NCBI GenBank assembly: GCA_944470555.2
Contig: OX104130.1
Coordinates: forward strand, 67,275,160-67,339,159
Length of the DNA: 64,000 nucleotides
Source of the DNA: Heterobilharzia americana
Lineage: Eukaryota > Platyhelminthes > Trematoda > Strigeidida > Schistosomatidae
Direction: 5' to 3'
Each line of letters begins with the position of its first letter. Position 1 is the first letter of the stretch. Below are positions 47,950 through 58,666 of the stretch, one piece after another. The notes beneath the pieces are model-generated. The model made no database searches. It was not told the DNA's origin and saw only the letters and a list, made by a program, of their open reading frames with translations. The translations under genes were made by a program, and so were the position numbers.

Positions 47950-48125
47950 GAGGTCAGTTGCGGCCCGAATAGCCCAGTGGTAGAGTTGCTGACTACAACA
48001 CTGGGTGATGCGGGTTAGATTCTCAGGTGGGACGTCAGTTCCGTCAAGGTTGCAGGTACGCCTTGCTGACGAGTGCCAAAAAGCACTAAACCTGCCGGTT
48101 GCTTCCAACCAACTAACATCTTTAC
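47950..48125 (+). mobile_element. Family E tRNA-headed SINE unit
   Basis: The tRNA-like head has CCCAGTGGTAGAGTTGC (A box) and GGGTTAGATTCTC (B box). A hammerhead block follows at 48,052-48,100: CTGACGA, GTGCCAAAAAGCAC, TAAAC for GAAAC, with about 20 bases including the cleavage site deleted. The tail is CCAACCAACTAACATC. It is the downstream part of the palindromic structure starting at 47,601. Confidence 0.72.
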
Positions 48126-48620
48126 AAACTAGAATATCAAAATATATAGTTTTACTAAGAACTTACATTAACTCATTGGAAGGGAATGGAATACGCGTCA
48201 GTGGTTAACACGGATAAAAATAGTTATAGAGTGAAGAACAATCATAATGACAAATCCAAGGGGGAGAGGGTTAACAAATAATCATAATCGTATACACAAA
48301 CTAGTGGAAGTTTCGCGAAATAAAATAAAGACAAGAGTACCAACCAAAATTTTGAGGGACCTAACAGTATACGATTACTTTAAGTGTAAAACTTGGGCAC
48401 TGTAGTAGAATTTAATCCCGTATTAGATTGTAACACACAGTGAAACAGTATTATTTACTCGATGACGTTTCAAGTATAAATTATCGTTGCTCATAACTAT
48501 ATCAATGTAATCATACCACACTCGATATCTCCTTTTTATGGCCCTGTCACCTCTTATTCTTTGTTTTTATTAGTAGTAAAGTTTTCCATATCTCTTTAGG
48601 TGTTGCATCATTCCTATTAG
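48126..48620. other. Unassigned DNA
   Basis: Nothing recognised. Confidence 0.4.
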
Positions 48621-48624
48621 TTAG

Positions 48625-49450
48625 ATGTGTTGCGTGTTGATTCGATTCAGTAATCAGCAATCTCTCCATCTAATTATATTGAACTTAAGTATAGTGGTTT
48701 TATCCCACTCACCCTATTGTGTGTTAATCCATGCATTGCAATAGCCGAAGGTGTTTATTCTAGATTATTGATCTTATTCAGGTCTGTCATTCTATATTTA
48801 GCTGAGTTCTTATGTTCCGCTAATCTAACTGACCCCGAACAGCTAGTTTGACTTATGTACTTGACCTCACAGACATTACATGGGATTTGATAGGTTAGAT
48901 TGCTTATTTGGTTCTATCCGACCCTTAAGCCAGCTGACAAAGCTTATCTCTGAGTGAGTTGATAGGTTTAAATGCCACCCTGATTCCAGCTTTGTTGAGG
49001 ATCCTACGTAAAGTTTCTGATGTACCCTCCCTATAGGGTAACACAATGGAGGCTGTGAACTTTCTACTTGTGTTGTCGCTATTATAATAGTAAATAATTA
49101 TCTTCTACAGCTTATTAAAAAATTCGTACGAACATACAAGAAACGAAATAATAACAGTAACATGAGTACGAATAATAACGACAACACGAGTAGAAAGGAG
49201 TTCGCAGTCTCCACCTTATAAAGAAGTTACATCAGAAACTTTAAGTAGGACACAAGTCAGGTTTGAGGCGTGTAAGGGCTTAAGGAGAATTGAACTTGGT
49301 TGTTTGTTTAGTATCTTAAAGACGTCTATTTGATGTCCACTGTCACCTAGATGCCGAGTGATTACACTGTTCACAATGTTCCTTCTTCTCAGTTGTAGGC
49401 TCTTTGGAATGTTTTCAGAAAATTCAAGATACACTCCGCTTTCAATGTAC
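48625..49450 (-). pseudogene. Penelope-like element fragments
   Basis: Minus strand. 49,434-49,216 encodes FSENIPKSLQLR, VITRHLGDSGHQIDVFKIL, the C-terminal GIY-YIG part. Further left, about 49,060-48,950 encodes PYREGTSETLRRILNKAGIR and VAFKPINSLRDKL. Then 48,900-48,780 contains a GIY-YIG core in shifted frames (YISQTSCSGSVRLAEHKNSA). The endonuclease C-terminus precedes the inter-domain block, so two head-to-tail copies or a rearrangement are present. Confidence 0.78.
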
Positions 49451-50087
49451 CTACTTCGGTAGCTACACGTGAATTGATATCCATAAGATATTCATACAAC
49501 CCTAAAAATTTACTCTAATGAATTAAAAACCTAAATAACAAAGGGTCTAAGCTCATCAAAACATTGCGAGTAATTTTTGCTTCTGTGTATACAACCTCCT
49601 TTAGTTGATGAGCAGATAAATAAAGTGGTCGATGGAATTTATTTTACGCGGAACAATTTAGAGTAGCTCACATGATCAATCACACCAAAATAAAATTGAA
49701 TGATATGAATAATTACTACTTTGTATGACGTTCATGTGCAGCAGATCATTAAACTTTATAGAATGAATAGAAGTGAGCCTGAAGCAAAGATTCTGTAAGC
49801 TTTCTTTTAAAGAATTAAAATTCGGTGTGAGATGATAAAACTATTGAATTCATGATAAGATTTTTTAAAAATACACGCCTAACTAAATACTCCACGATGT
49901 GGATAATACTCATTGCACCAATGAATCAATAAGGTTACAGTACACGTTGACCAGAATCAGAAATGTTAGACAATGCTGAAAAGAGATCAAGTAATCTAGC
50001 CTATATGTTCCCTACATATTATCCGATTTATTAAGGCGTAGTACTGAATGGTTGTAGTGTAAACTGTTTGTAGAGAAACTATGTAAT
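49451..50087. other. Unassigned DNA
   Basis: AT-rich, no feature seen. Confidence 0.4.
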
Positions 50088-50735
50088 TCATAAGTTACAG
50101 ACAAAATCAACGTAGAACCTCGCACACAGGTTCATTCGCTCAATTGACCACACTTCACAGTGGCACATAAAGAACAGCTGAATAGAAAAAGAGTGAAACA
50201 AACGTAGACAAAGTTGTGTGAGAGAATAAACAATCTGAAGATGAAGGATAGTGCAAATATTCAAGCTTTGGAAGATGTCAAGGAGTAAATATATCTGTGC
50301 CATTGTCACCACTTCTCAGGTACGTCACCAAGAGTCTTCAACCACTAATTCCTTTCATCTTAGGAAGCCCAATCAGGCAGTCTACACCTCTCACACAACT
50401 CAGACTAATAGTAAGAGACTTCATCAACTGATGACACGTCTTCGTCTGGTCACCCTGAATCCTCTTCCAACATCCCCAAACATGGTACGTCAAGGTAGGC
50501 GGCAAATCGACAAGTGGAACATATACTCAAGCCACCTCAGTCAAATAAAGCTCACAAGCTCATCAATCGGCTTGTCTAAGACCCTTTGTCTGGCTTCAAC
50601 TTTGATCATATGGCATTGATCCCATCAAACACAAGCCATCCTACGAAGACATCTGCAATGAAAACACTGCAACCACTTGATGTCATCAATTTTCAACGGC
50701 TATGTCTTACAGTCGTACAACAGAACAGATTACAC
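50088..50735 (-). mobile_element. LINE family LB, 3' fragment
   Basis: It matches the 3' end of the LB copy at 54,735-56,000: the terminal region (GAATGAACCTGTGTGCGAGG on the minus strand), then antisense of the RT C-terminus, ending near CGTTGAAAATTGATGACATC. It lies 680 bp beyond the stop codon of the transpeptidase-like gene, in the same orientation. The reading frame is destroyed. Confidence 0.65.
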
Positions 50736-50739
50736 CACA

Positions 50740-51418
50740 GTATACAAATAACAGAAACTAATATTTTATCAAGGATAAATGGTTTGTCCACATAATCACT
50801 AGCTCATCTTTATGGCAAGTTTAGATCTCAAGCAAAAAACGCCAACTCATACGAGTCACAGTCTCTCTAAGACTATGTACAGATAACCTAGATCAAACGA
50901 AACTTTCTTGAAACAAATCTAAGATCACAGAACTGTGAATCTCTACATACGCCTCAATACTAATCAGCGCTAACAAGCGCAAAGTTTAAAACATCTACCT
51001 TCAATTAAAATGAACATATCTGTATCATAAAATACATAAACTGAAAAAAGGAAATAAAATGAAAATTATTTGTAACAAATAAAAGGAACACATTGGTGAC
51101 AAGAAAAACAGTGAAGAGAAGAAAAAAACGCACAGAAAGGAAAATACTACACAGCCAAAATATATGAAATAACCTGAACCAATTCGTTCTTATCAACCAA
51201 AAAAAATGGTAATAATAACGTGATGTAACCAAACTAACAAATGACCAATTGAAAAACAAGTACTTCAAAACAGAGATATGTGACGCGATGAAGATAGAAA
51301 AAAAAACGCATAACTAACTTCACAGCCTTTGGGAAAAGTGTTTATGATAGATAACAGGAGAAGGAAATTGTAGAAGAAATGCCAGAGTAATGTGTGGAAT
51401 TGTAAAAGTTATTTCTCT
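50740..51418. other. 3' flank of the transpeptidase-like gene
   Basis: AT-rich sequence downstream of the stop codon, presumably including the 3' UTR. I could not place a polyadenylation signal with confidence. Confidence 0.4.
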
Positions 51419-51850
51419 TCAAAATTTATGCAAGGTTTTACTATCAGGAGAGCGATTATCTCCCGATGAGATCATATCGTAACCATTCCAACCAGCTATA
51501 AACACACGACCTGGCCATTTGTCAGTTGACAAAGTCTGTACATTATGACCAAATTCTTTAAGGTATTTTATTAGCTTAGGATTGTTATTATCAGGTGTTT
51601 CAACAGTGATTGTACCAGGATCGGTGATATTATAGTCTGAATGTAACCGTGATAATAATATAGATATATCTTGATTGATACAACTGTTTTCTGTCGCTGG
51701 ACTAAAGATAGCACGACCAAGTATAGGTGTAGATGTTTGTTCTTTTGTAGATGTAAGGCTGACTTCTGTGGCTGGAGGTCCAAATGTTCGAAGTGAAGCA
51801 GGAGCTTTACACTTTGAGTTACGCAGAAATAAAGCTGCGTTGCTTATCAC
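51419..51850 (-). CDS. Gamma-glutamyltranspeptidase-like protein, last exon
   Basis: Last of four visible exons of a minus-strand gene. It is entered through an acceptor at 51,851-51,852 (ATTTAATTAG on the minus strand) in phase 0, begins with codons for VISNAALFL and ends at TGA (51,419-51,421), 143 residues. The final residues (WPGRVFIAGWNGYDMISSGD) resemble the closing strand of the small subunit of gamma-glutamyltranspeptidases, where G-V-x-A...G-x-x-D-R is usual. The middle, rich in Ser, Pro and Thr, is less conserved. The family are N-terminal-nucleophile hydrolases that cleave or transfer the gamma-glutamyl group of glutathione, usually at the cell surface. The assignment rests mainly on the preceding exons. 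Confidence 0.75.
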   Translation of the reverse strand: MISNAALFLRNSKCKAPASLRTFGPPATEVSLTSTKEQTSTPILGRAIFSPATENSCINQDISILLSRLHSDYNITDPGTITVETPDNNNPKLIKYLKEFGHNVQTLSTDKWPGRVFIAGWNGYDMISSGDNRSPDSKTLHKF

Positions 51851-52439
51851 CTAATTAAATAAGTGGAAAAAACGATGTGACAGATTAGAATAAAGTGTTT
51901 TTTAAATGCAGCTGAATAACATGTTCTTTATTTGAATCTACACTCGAATGTTAGGAATAAGCTAGCATCTGACATAATAGCGATGGTTTGGTGAGAAGTT
52001 TTGATTTGCTAGAAGTTTCAGGAGATCTCGGTTACCTGACCTTCAGCCAATCAGTCTACATTGGCCATCAGAAAGAATTTGTTCAACTCAAGAGTTCGAG
52101 TTGTCAGCTAACACTATAATATTTTTTAAGTGTACTGCATTGGAAATATCACTTGGTTTATGATAACATTCATTTCCGGTTGTATCTCTGGATGCAATCC
52201 ATAGAAGGAGAGGTTGGAATGACTAACACACTTTTTCTCTCTCATCACTTACCTCTTCTTCTAACTGAACGTTCTAGTCTGGGAGGAAATATAATTGTTA
52301 ATAAGGATTCAGTTTGTGTTCTAACACCCAGTGAAACACTCATGCCAACACGGTAGGACTCTGACTTCACAGTATCCATCAGACAGCTTCAAGCGAGATA
52401 TACCTATTGAAAATATATTGTAAGCATCCTACCTACCTC

Positions 52440-52870
52440 TGCGTACCATGTTAAGGGAAGTTGGATTAAATTGAAAGAAAGTTCAGGATGGCTAGACCAA
52501 GACGTGACACTAATGCACCAAGTTTCTGACTGTTGGTCTGAGTTGCGTAGGGAGATGTAGACTACTTGGCTGGGGTCCGAGAGACGAGAGGAACCAGTGG
52601 TTCAGGATTCTTGGTGACATGGCTGAAAATTGATCACAATGGCGCAGATATATTCACTCTTTAATATCTCCTAATGCTTGAATGTGTTGACTAACCTTAA
52701 TTTTTTAAAAATCCCCTCTCCTCATATACACCCTTGTCTGCTTTGGTATCAGTCTTTGCCATGCACTTATCATTTGTACACTACTGTGAAGTGTGGCGAC
52801 TTGAACCGTGCGTTGATTGTATCTGTCTGTGTCTGTCTATTGTATACACGTACATATCGTATGTATGTAT
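52440..52870 (+). mobile_element. LINE family LB, 3' end
   Basis: Plus-strand translation gives GWGPRDERNQWFRILGDMAE and then SQWRR, the C-terminal end of the GWGPRD-type LINE ORF, followed by about 200 bp of 3' region. It lies inside an intron, antisense to the host gene. Confidence 0.75.
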
Positions 52871-53018
52871 AAAGCATAGATGAGCAGGAAAGCTTTCTAG
52901 AGTCCTAATCAAATCTGCTTGTATTCGTGGAAGGGGCTGCAGTTCGAAGTGACGACAACTAGTCACGCATAGTTTTACAGAGTGAATGCTGTACAAAATT
53001 AGTTGTTTTTACCATTTA

Positions 53019-53480
53019 TTGATATACTAGTTATTCTCTGCTGCTTTACTGGATCGGAATGTTCAGCCTCTATTGGCATAGAAGCCTACATGCCAATAGA
53101 GGTCGAATAATTCGAACCAGTGAAACAACGGAGAATTACAAGTATATCAAGAAGTAGTAGTAACTAATACCCGTTGTACAAGAGGCGGCTATCGTGCCTC
53201 TGTGGCCTAGCAGATAACACCGCGTTTGGAGCGGTGGATACCAGGTTCGAGTCCTAGTGGGAACAATATCACTGACTGGGGGTTACAGGTACATCCTACT
53301 GAGGAGTTCGAAATAGGAAATAACGCGAGTTCTGGATTCCTCTGCTAGCTACAACCAAGTAAATTATCGCAATTAATATTCACGTAATATAGAGGTATTG
53401 GCAGACGAGCCCATACGCCAACAGAGGTCGAACAGTCCGATCCAGTCAAACAACGGAGAATTACAAGCATATCAATAAAC
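53019..53480 (+). mobile_element. Family A SINE with palindromic leader
   Basis: 53,019-53,079 and 53,090-53,150 are inverted copies (about 75-80% identical) of the family A leader. The tRNA-like head follows (53,185-53,265; GTGGCCTAGCAGATAACACC, GGTTCGAGTCC), then a hammerhead at 53,284-53,345 (CTGAGGA intact, the 3' box ATAAC, cleavage region AGUUC/CUGG). A second leader at 53,400-53,475 shows the start of a further unit. The insertion is in an intron and antisense to the gene; its right end is 45 bp from exon 53,522-53,821. Confidence 0.8.
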
Positions 53481-53521
53481 AGTGATTGTTTCTATTGAGA
53501 ATAAATATTTGATTGACTTAC

Positions 53522-53821
53522 TTGGGCTGCATCGGTAAGGCCCCACAGTCCATCAATTGAAGCAACACCTATACGTATACCACATTTCCTATGTGTAGTA
53601 GATATATATATTGGCCCAAGGGGAACAAGAGGACGACGTCCACCGGAGAACTTATTTAATTTTGATTCGGAGAAAAGGCGTAATGCAGAATTTAAATGAA
53701 CACCAGTGCCTGGTACAACTTTTCCATTTCCAAAAGGTGATCCCATAAACACATTACCTACAACTGTTAAACTTGTTGAATCTGTTGTTAAGATTCCAGT
53801 GCCGCCAATACTTGAACCTTC
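53522..53821 (-). CDS. Gamma-glutamyltranspeptidase-like, catalytic-region exon
   Basis: Exactly 100 codons, phase 0 at both ends. The acceptor reads TTTGTTAG on the minus strand (53,822-53,823) and the donor is GTAAGT at 53,516-53,521. FMGSPFGNGKVVPGTGVHLN matches the family pattern S-x-x-FGS-x-V-x-PGTGI-x-LNN; SGGRRPLVPLGPIYI matches the following P-G-KRP...P block. This is where the catalytic Thr of the small subunit should lie, normally in a G-T-T/S-H run. The closest stretch here is IGGTGILTTDST, without Thr-Thr/Ser-His. The nucleophile may be missing or shifted, so this could be an inactive or divergent member. Confidence 0.8.
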
Positions 53822-54734
53822 CTAACAAATTATTAAAAGTAGTAATAATATGAACAATTATATGCTAAATACTTCAATGACAATTAAGATCATACGTAAG
53901 TCAACCTAATTAAAACATCACTTATGCATTGGCTGTAATCTACGGTAAATGCATACGAAGTGACATGCTACTTCGACCTGGGCAACTGAGTAGCATCATA
54001 GATCCTTACAAATGAGTGTTCCCCATAGCTTATTAGATAAACACCAATAACGAATTGAGCTACATTCGGTTTCTATGTTATCCTACTGAGAAATTAAAAG
54101 ATACGTAGATGCAAAAGAGTTAAAATGGTATGTTCCATATCGTATATCCCATTCCAAGCTAGACTGTTAGATTTCTACGACTGAATAACAAAGCTTTATG
54201 AATAGAAAACAAATAATGTCTTCACTCTTAAACGCAATCCAACGTTAAGGAAGTTAACCGATTCGAAATTTAATTGTACTGTATTGTATTTGACATTCAA
54301 CAATTAAAAATGCTGGGTGAAAATTCTTCATTGATCAAAGTTCGCGATCCATTGAGTTCGTCGAAAATGTTTAGCTGCACAGTTTTCAAGAACAAGTCAA
54401 TATTTCCTCATGTATGCAAACAATGCTGATGAGTCACTGACTGCCTCCCCCTAAGTATTGCCTGAAGTAGAGAGAAAATAAGGATGTTCAGTTCAAGATA
54501 CTGGATGTATCCAAGATACCTCTGAATACCTGTTTAAAAATAAATGTAGACTATCTATCAAGAAGACAATCGAACATTTAGAACGGTAGGTGATATAAGC
54601 CATAACCAATCAAAAAGGCGTAAATATATTCGCAATACATCCGCATTTTCAACATTGAATTCTACATCCTTATTTGCCTCCGTTTTTTCCGTTTCCTCTC
54701 CTAAAATCATACGACTAACTAACAAAATTAATGT

Positions 54735-56000
54735 AGAGCCATGAACAGAGGTGCATTGGCTCAAACAGAAACAATTCACAGTAGTACACAAAGAACAAGT
54801 GGATAGAAAAAGAGTAACACTAAAGTACATAAAGCAGTATGATAATAAACAATCTGAAGATGACGGTTAGTAAAAATATCCCAGCTTTAGATGTCAGTGA
54901 GTGAATACATCTGAGTCATTGTGATCGATTTTCAGCCATATCACCAAGAGTCCTCAACCTCTAATTCTTTTCCTCTCGGGTACCTCAACAAGCAAACATA
55001 CCCCACCCCACCCCACCCCACCCCACACACACACACAACTCAGACCAACAGTCAGATATGTCATGAACTCCTACCAGGTCTTGAATCCGCCAACCTGAAC
55101 ACTCTACAAACCTAATCCAACTTCTCCGAAAATGACACCTCGAGGTAGGTAGGTGGTGCATCGACATGCACACTACATGTCAAAATCATCTCACCTGACT
55201 AAGCTTCACAACCTCATCAACCCACTCGCTTCCCTTGACTACTACCATTCATCTGACCTCAACATTCCTCATACAATGATTCCACCACCAATCGTGAGCA
55301 ACGCTGCCAAGACACCTATGCTAAAAACACATGTAACCACTTCATGTTTTCCACTTTCAACGGCCATGTCTCACAGTCGTAGGACAGAAGACGACAGAAC
55401 GAACTGAAGTGCAGTATACTCCTCCATCGATAGATAGTCACATATCTCACCAGTCGGTTCCACAGATGGTGTGAGTTGTCAAATGCCAAACCGAACTTCT
55501 CTGTCCGATCTGAGATCTCGTCAGCATCCAGCCAGTTTCGGCTGATGCAACTGGCAAAGTAAGTGAAGTGGGTGACACATTCCACCACTTCATTCCCTAT
55601 CCTTAAACTGGGTGCAATTGCAGCAGATCAGTCCTGCAGCCTGCAGCATCATCTCACATTTGACAGATGCCACAGAAATGCATGCCAAACATACTCAGAT
55701 CTCTAATCAACTCGTTCACAAAAAGATGCATCGCATCGCATCAGCGTCTTCACCTAACACAAAAACATCATCTCCATGTCAACCAGATGATAATCTCCAG
55801 GGAGTAGGTCAATCCCTGTATAGTCAGACGTACCTCAAGTTATATCCATTACTACGTGTACGACGAAGTTACATAGGAAGGGTGACAGTGAACATCTCTG
55901 ATGAACACCACTAATTGTCGTCAATTCATATGACAGCTTTCCATAAGCCCTGACAAGGCTGCGTGAGTTCGAGTAGAGAGCTGTGATTTGCATTATATTC
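54735..56000 (-). mobile_element. LINE family LB copy, 5'-truncated, in an intron
   Basis: Minus strand: 55,835-56,000 encodes SGVHQRCSLSPFLCNFVV, the RT block G-V-R-Q-G-C-P-L-S-P-F-L-F-N-F with the central Gly changed to Arg. 55,588-55,316 encodes THFTYFASCIS and SYDCETWPLKVENMKWL, the C-terminal RT region. The 3' region runs to 54,735 and includes an ACCCC-type repeat. The motifs fit an SR2-like LINE of schistosomes; the clade is not certain. It has the same orientation as the host gene. Confidence 0.82.
54999..55037 (+). repeat. (ACCCC)n and (CA)n simple repeat
   Basis: Four to five CACCC/ACCCC repeats run straight into a short CA run, inside the 3' region of the LINE LB copy. Confidence 0.85.
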
Positions 56001-56175
56001 TTTCTCGATACTCCCTCAGATTGTTTATTGTCATACTGCTTTATGTACTTTGGTGTTACTCTTTTTCTATCCACTTGTTCTTTGTGCACTACTATGAATT
56101 GTTTCCGTTTGAGCCAATGCACCTCTGTGTGAGGTTCCACGTTGACTTTTCCAGTGTGTTAGTGAGTCTCCTAGG
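56001..56175 (+). mobile_element. LINE family LB 3' terminal fragment, inverted
   Basis: About 125 bp (56,015-56,145) is nearly the reverse complement of 54,735-54,865, the 3' terminal region of the LB copy on the left. It is in the opposite orientation and abuts the 5' truncation point of that copy, so the pair is flanked by inverted repeats. Confidence 0.75.
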
Positions 56176-56910
56176 TGAATGATTAGTCTGTCCTGCGTGG
56201 TACAACTGTTTTTCAACATATTATACATTGAATTCACTCCACAAAGCAACCAAATAACGGTTCATATCACAGTGCACCAAAATTAGCTATGGTATCTCTA
56301 AATGAAATTTGCCGGTCAAACAAGGAGATGCTACCTATAAATAACGAGTAATTACAAGTGGACATTTAGGGCTCGATGACAATGAGAGGAGGAGCAAATA
56401 TGGTGGAAAGATTAGTAATGCTGAACAATCATAGAACAATTTTCTCTAGTTCTATCTATTAAACTAAATGACTAAATGAAAAGCTTCAAATGATTAGGAT
56501 TATACGCTTGTTGGAATGACTTTGAAGGCCAACCTAACAACTGCTGAGATAACTGTTTACGTTTCTTTATTTTATGAAAAAAACTATCTTCACAGTCAAA
56601 ATATTGAGACGTGATAGATTATTTCAGCAGTTGTTAGGATGGTCTTTAAAATCGCTTGCTTGTTATTCCTTATCATCAAGGTATAATTTAAATCTTGAAA
56701 GAGATTGACTATGCCTGAGTGATTAGGACGAATTATCATATATGAGGATACTACAGAGGTCTCTTGTTCCAGTTTACGCAAAGGTGGATAGCATTGCATC
56801 CAAAATATTTTAAGATCTACAAATTATAATTGTACTAAATCGTAGGTACAGAAAGACTACAGTTATTAAAAGGATTCAAGCTTACAACTTTTAACAATAA
56901 ATAAACTTAC

Positions 56911-57038
56911 AGAGGTCGTCTGAAGAACATCAAGTCGTGAGTGTCCCGCTACAACACTGGTGTCTTTAATACTGGCTACATTGGCTTCACGTACAGATTT
57001 TGAGAATAAAGTATTCTGAGCAGCTGTAGCAGCAATAC
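56911..57038 (-). CDS. Gamma-glutamyltranspeptidase-like, internal exon
   Basis: Minus-strand exon of 128 bp between acceptor TTTTTTCACTAG (57,039-57,050) and donor GTAAGT (56,905-56,910). It enters in phase 1: C from the upstream exon plus GT makes Arg, giving DDPNIR joined to IAATAAQNTLFSKS. It leaves in phase 0, so VLQTTS runs into EGSSIGG. The sequence covers the end of the large subunit (L-x-S-x-x-Y/V-x-x-x-R-A-x-I pattern: LFSKSVREANVASI). The canonical autoprocessing site should fall at or just after the downstream junction. Confidence 0.75.
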
Positions 57039-57059
57039 CTAGTGAAAAAAGTCAATCCA

Positions 57060-58530
57060 AACAAAATGGTTATCTTGTAATGATATCTCAGTAAAGCAAA
57101 TTTAAAGCTGATATTATGTTGAATCTCTAATTCTGAACAGAAAAGTTAAAAAGTGAGAACTCCAATTTAAAGAAAAAGAATCTTTATGCTCACTTGTTTG
57201 TTTTTACAGACATACAGTTGATCAGTTGATGAGTGAAGTCTTACTTTCATAATTGTGTTAGGTTTAGTTTGGAGGGCTTCATATCGTCATCACTGACGGA
57301 TTCTAAGTTAACATACGAAGAATTAAAGTCTCCTGTCATACTTGGATATGATATGCTTTATCGCTTTCCCACCAATCTAGCTAACAATAGAGTGCTCAGT
57401 GAGATATTGCAAACGTTTGCGATTCACCCAAGTGATTTATTCGCCTTTATTTGAATCTTATGCATAGTTTCAATAGAACCATTGTAGCGTTATAATTCAG
57501 TACTCAAATATTTACATCCTAAACGATAAATGATAGAAATAAGCTCATCTAAATTTTATGATAGATGAAAAATTTCCACTGTTGATATTACCAATATAAA
57601 ACTAATATTTCTATACATTTTGTTTACAACAGTTATATTTTACAGAGTGATAAAAATCCATCAGTTGGGTTGTCGCCTTTTTCTTGATGAGCACTTGCCA
57701 GTTTCAATAAGATGAATCTTTAAGTGTCTACCCATAATTGGTAGTAAGTTAAAAAAAAAAAAGCCCAATGAGAAAAGACTATGGTTGTTTAGTGTGCAGT
57801 TGCCGCAGATTGGGAGTTTATTATAGCTAAATCATCTACTGAATTAATTTACCTAATTAGGATATTTGAACACGCCGTCAACATTCACCATCTATGGCTT
57901 AAACCACTTCGAATTTTAAGTCCACCACAAAGAGCGATCAATACCTAACCTAGACGGCTCTCAAAAGGCCTTTGTTTCAACAGTTCTATGGAAAGTGCTG
58001 TAGACAGAGATCTCTGACGCCTATTGAGTCAGTCGAAGATTTTTAAAATCTTAGATCTATCATCGAAACTCTGACACAATTTCTCACTTAAAAATTTAGT
58101 AGAGTTATTCAGACAAAAGTTGTACCGTTTCAGTAGGACCTTTTTTTAAAAAGCAGAACGACAGATTATAGCTGTCCAGAGGTGAAGATAAAGTAGTTAA
58201 ATGAGTAAGTGTAATAATTTCTTAACCATGTAATGGTATTTATGACTATAACAGCTATATTTCAGTCAATTCGTGAGTCAACTAACACCAGTATGAGAAG
58301 CAGAATTACTGTGGACCAAGTTACCACAACTCACATCACCCAAATGAAAGAGAAAGCATAGAGATAACAGACGGAGAAAAGTAATCAAAATGGTAGAGAG
58401 TTGCAAAAGAAAAACGAGAACCAATAAAACAATGATGAGACTCAGTACGACTACCAGAATGAAGATAACGTGCGGAAACATTTACGTCATCGAAATCGAC
58501 TCTGCATCATGTCACAAAGTCTCTGACTTC
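57060..58530. other. Intron sequence, nothing else recognised
   Basis: Part of the large intron 57,039-61,673. The 73-codon frame at 57,233 and the 67-codon minus-strand frame at 58,278 show no domain. A poly-A run lies at about 57,750-57,761. Confidence 0.45.
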
Positions 58531-58539
58531 TGATTTCAG

Positions 58540-58666
58540 TTGTCAAGTGAACCTCAACCTGAAAGTCTACGCTACCCTACGTAGTTCACACAGACAGTCA
58601 AAGACTTCATTGACTACTACCATGAATCAACATGGCCATTTCTTAAACTTTCTCAAGCCTCAACGT
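58540..58666 (-). mobile_element. LINE LB-like remnant, left part
   Basis: Diverged sequence resembling the LB 3' region (GACTACTACCATGAATCA compared with 55,240). It may be the continuation of the remnant at 60,234-60,560, interrupted by the RTE LINE between them. Confidence 0.4.

Larger units (their letters stand above)
51855..53515 (-). other. Intron of transpeptidase-like gene
   Basis: Donor GTAAGT at 53,516-53,521 and acceptor at 51,851-51,852 bound this intron. It holds a plus-strand LINE LB 3' end (52,440-52,870) and a family A SINE (53,019-53,480). Confidence 0.7.

Noticed and set aside
47955..48035. Possible functional tRNA gene
   Set aside because: A and B boxes are present but the acceptor strands do not pair and it lies at the head of a SINE with a ribozyme. 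The same holds for the heads at 5,505, 27,260, 43,935 and 53,185.
55153..55407. 84-codon frame identical at 61,347-61,601
   Set aside because: Antisense to the LB LINE RT C-terminus, duplicated with the element; not a gene family.
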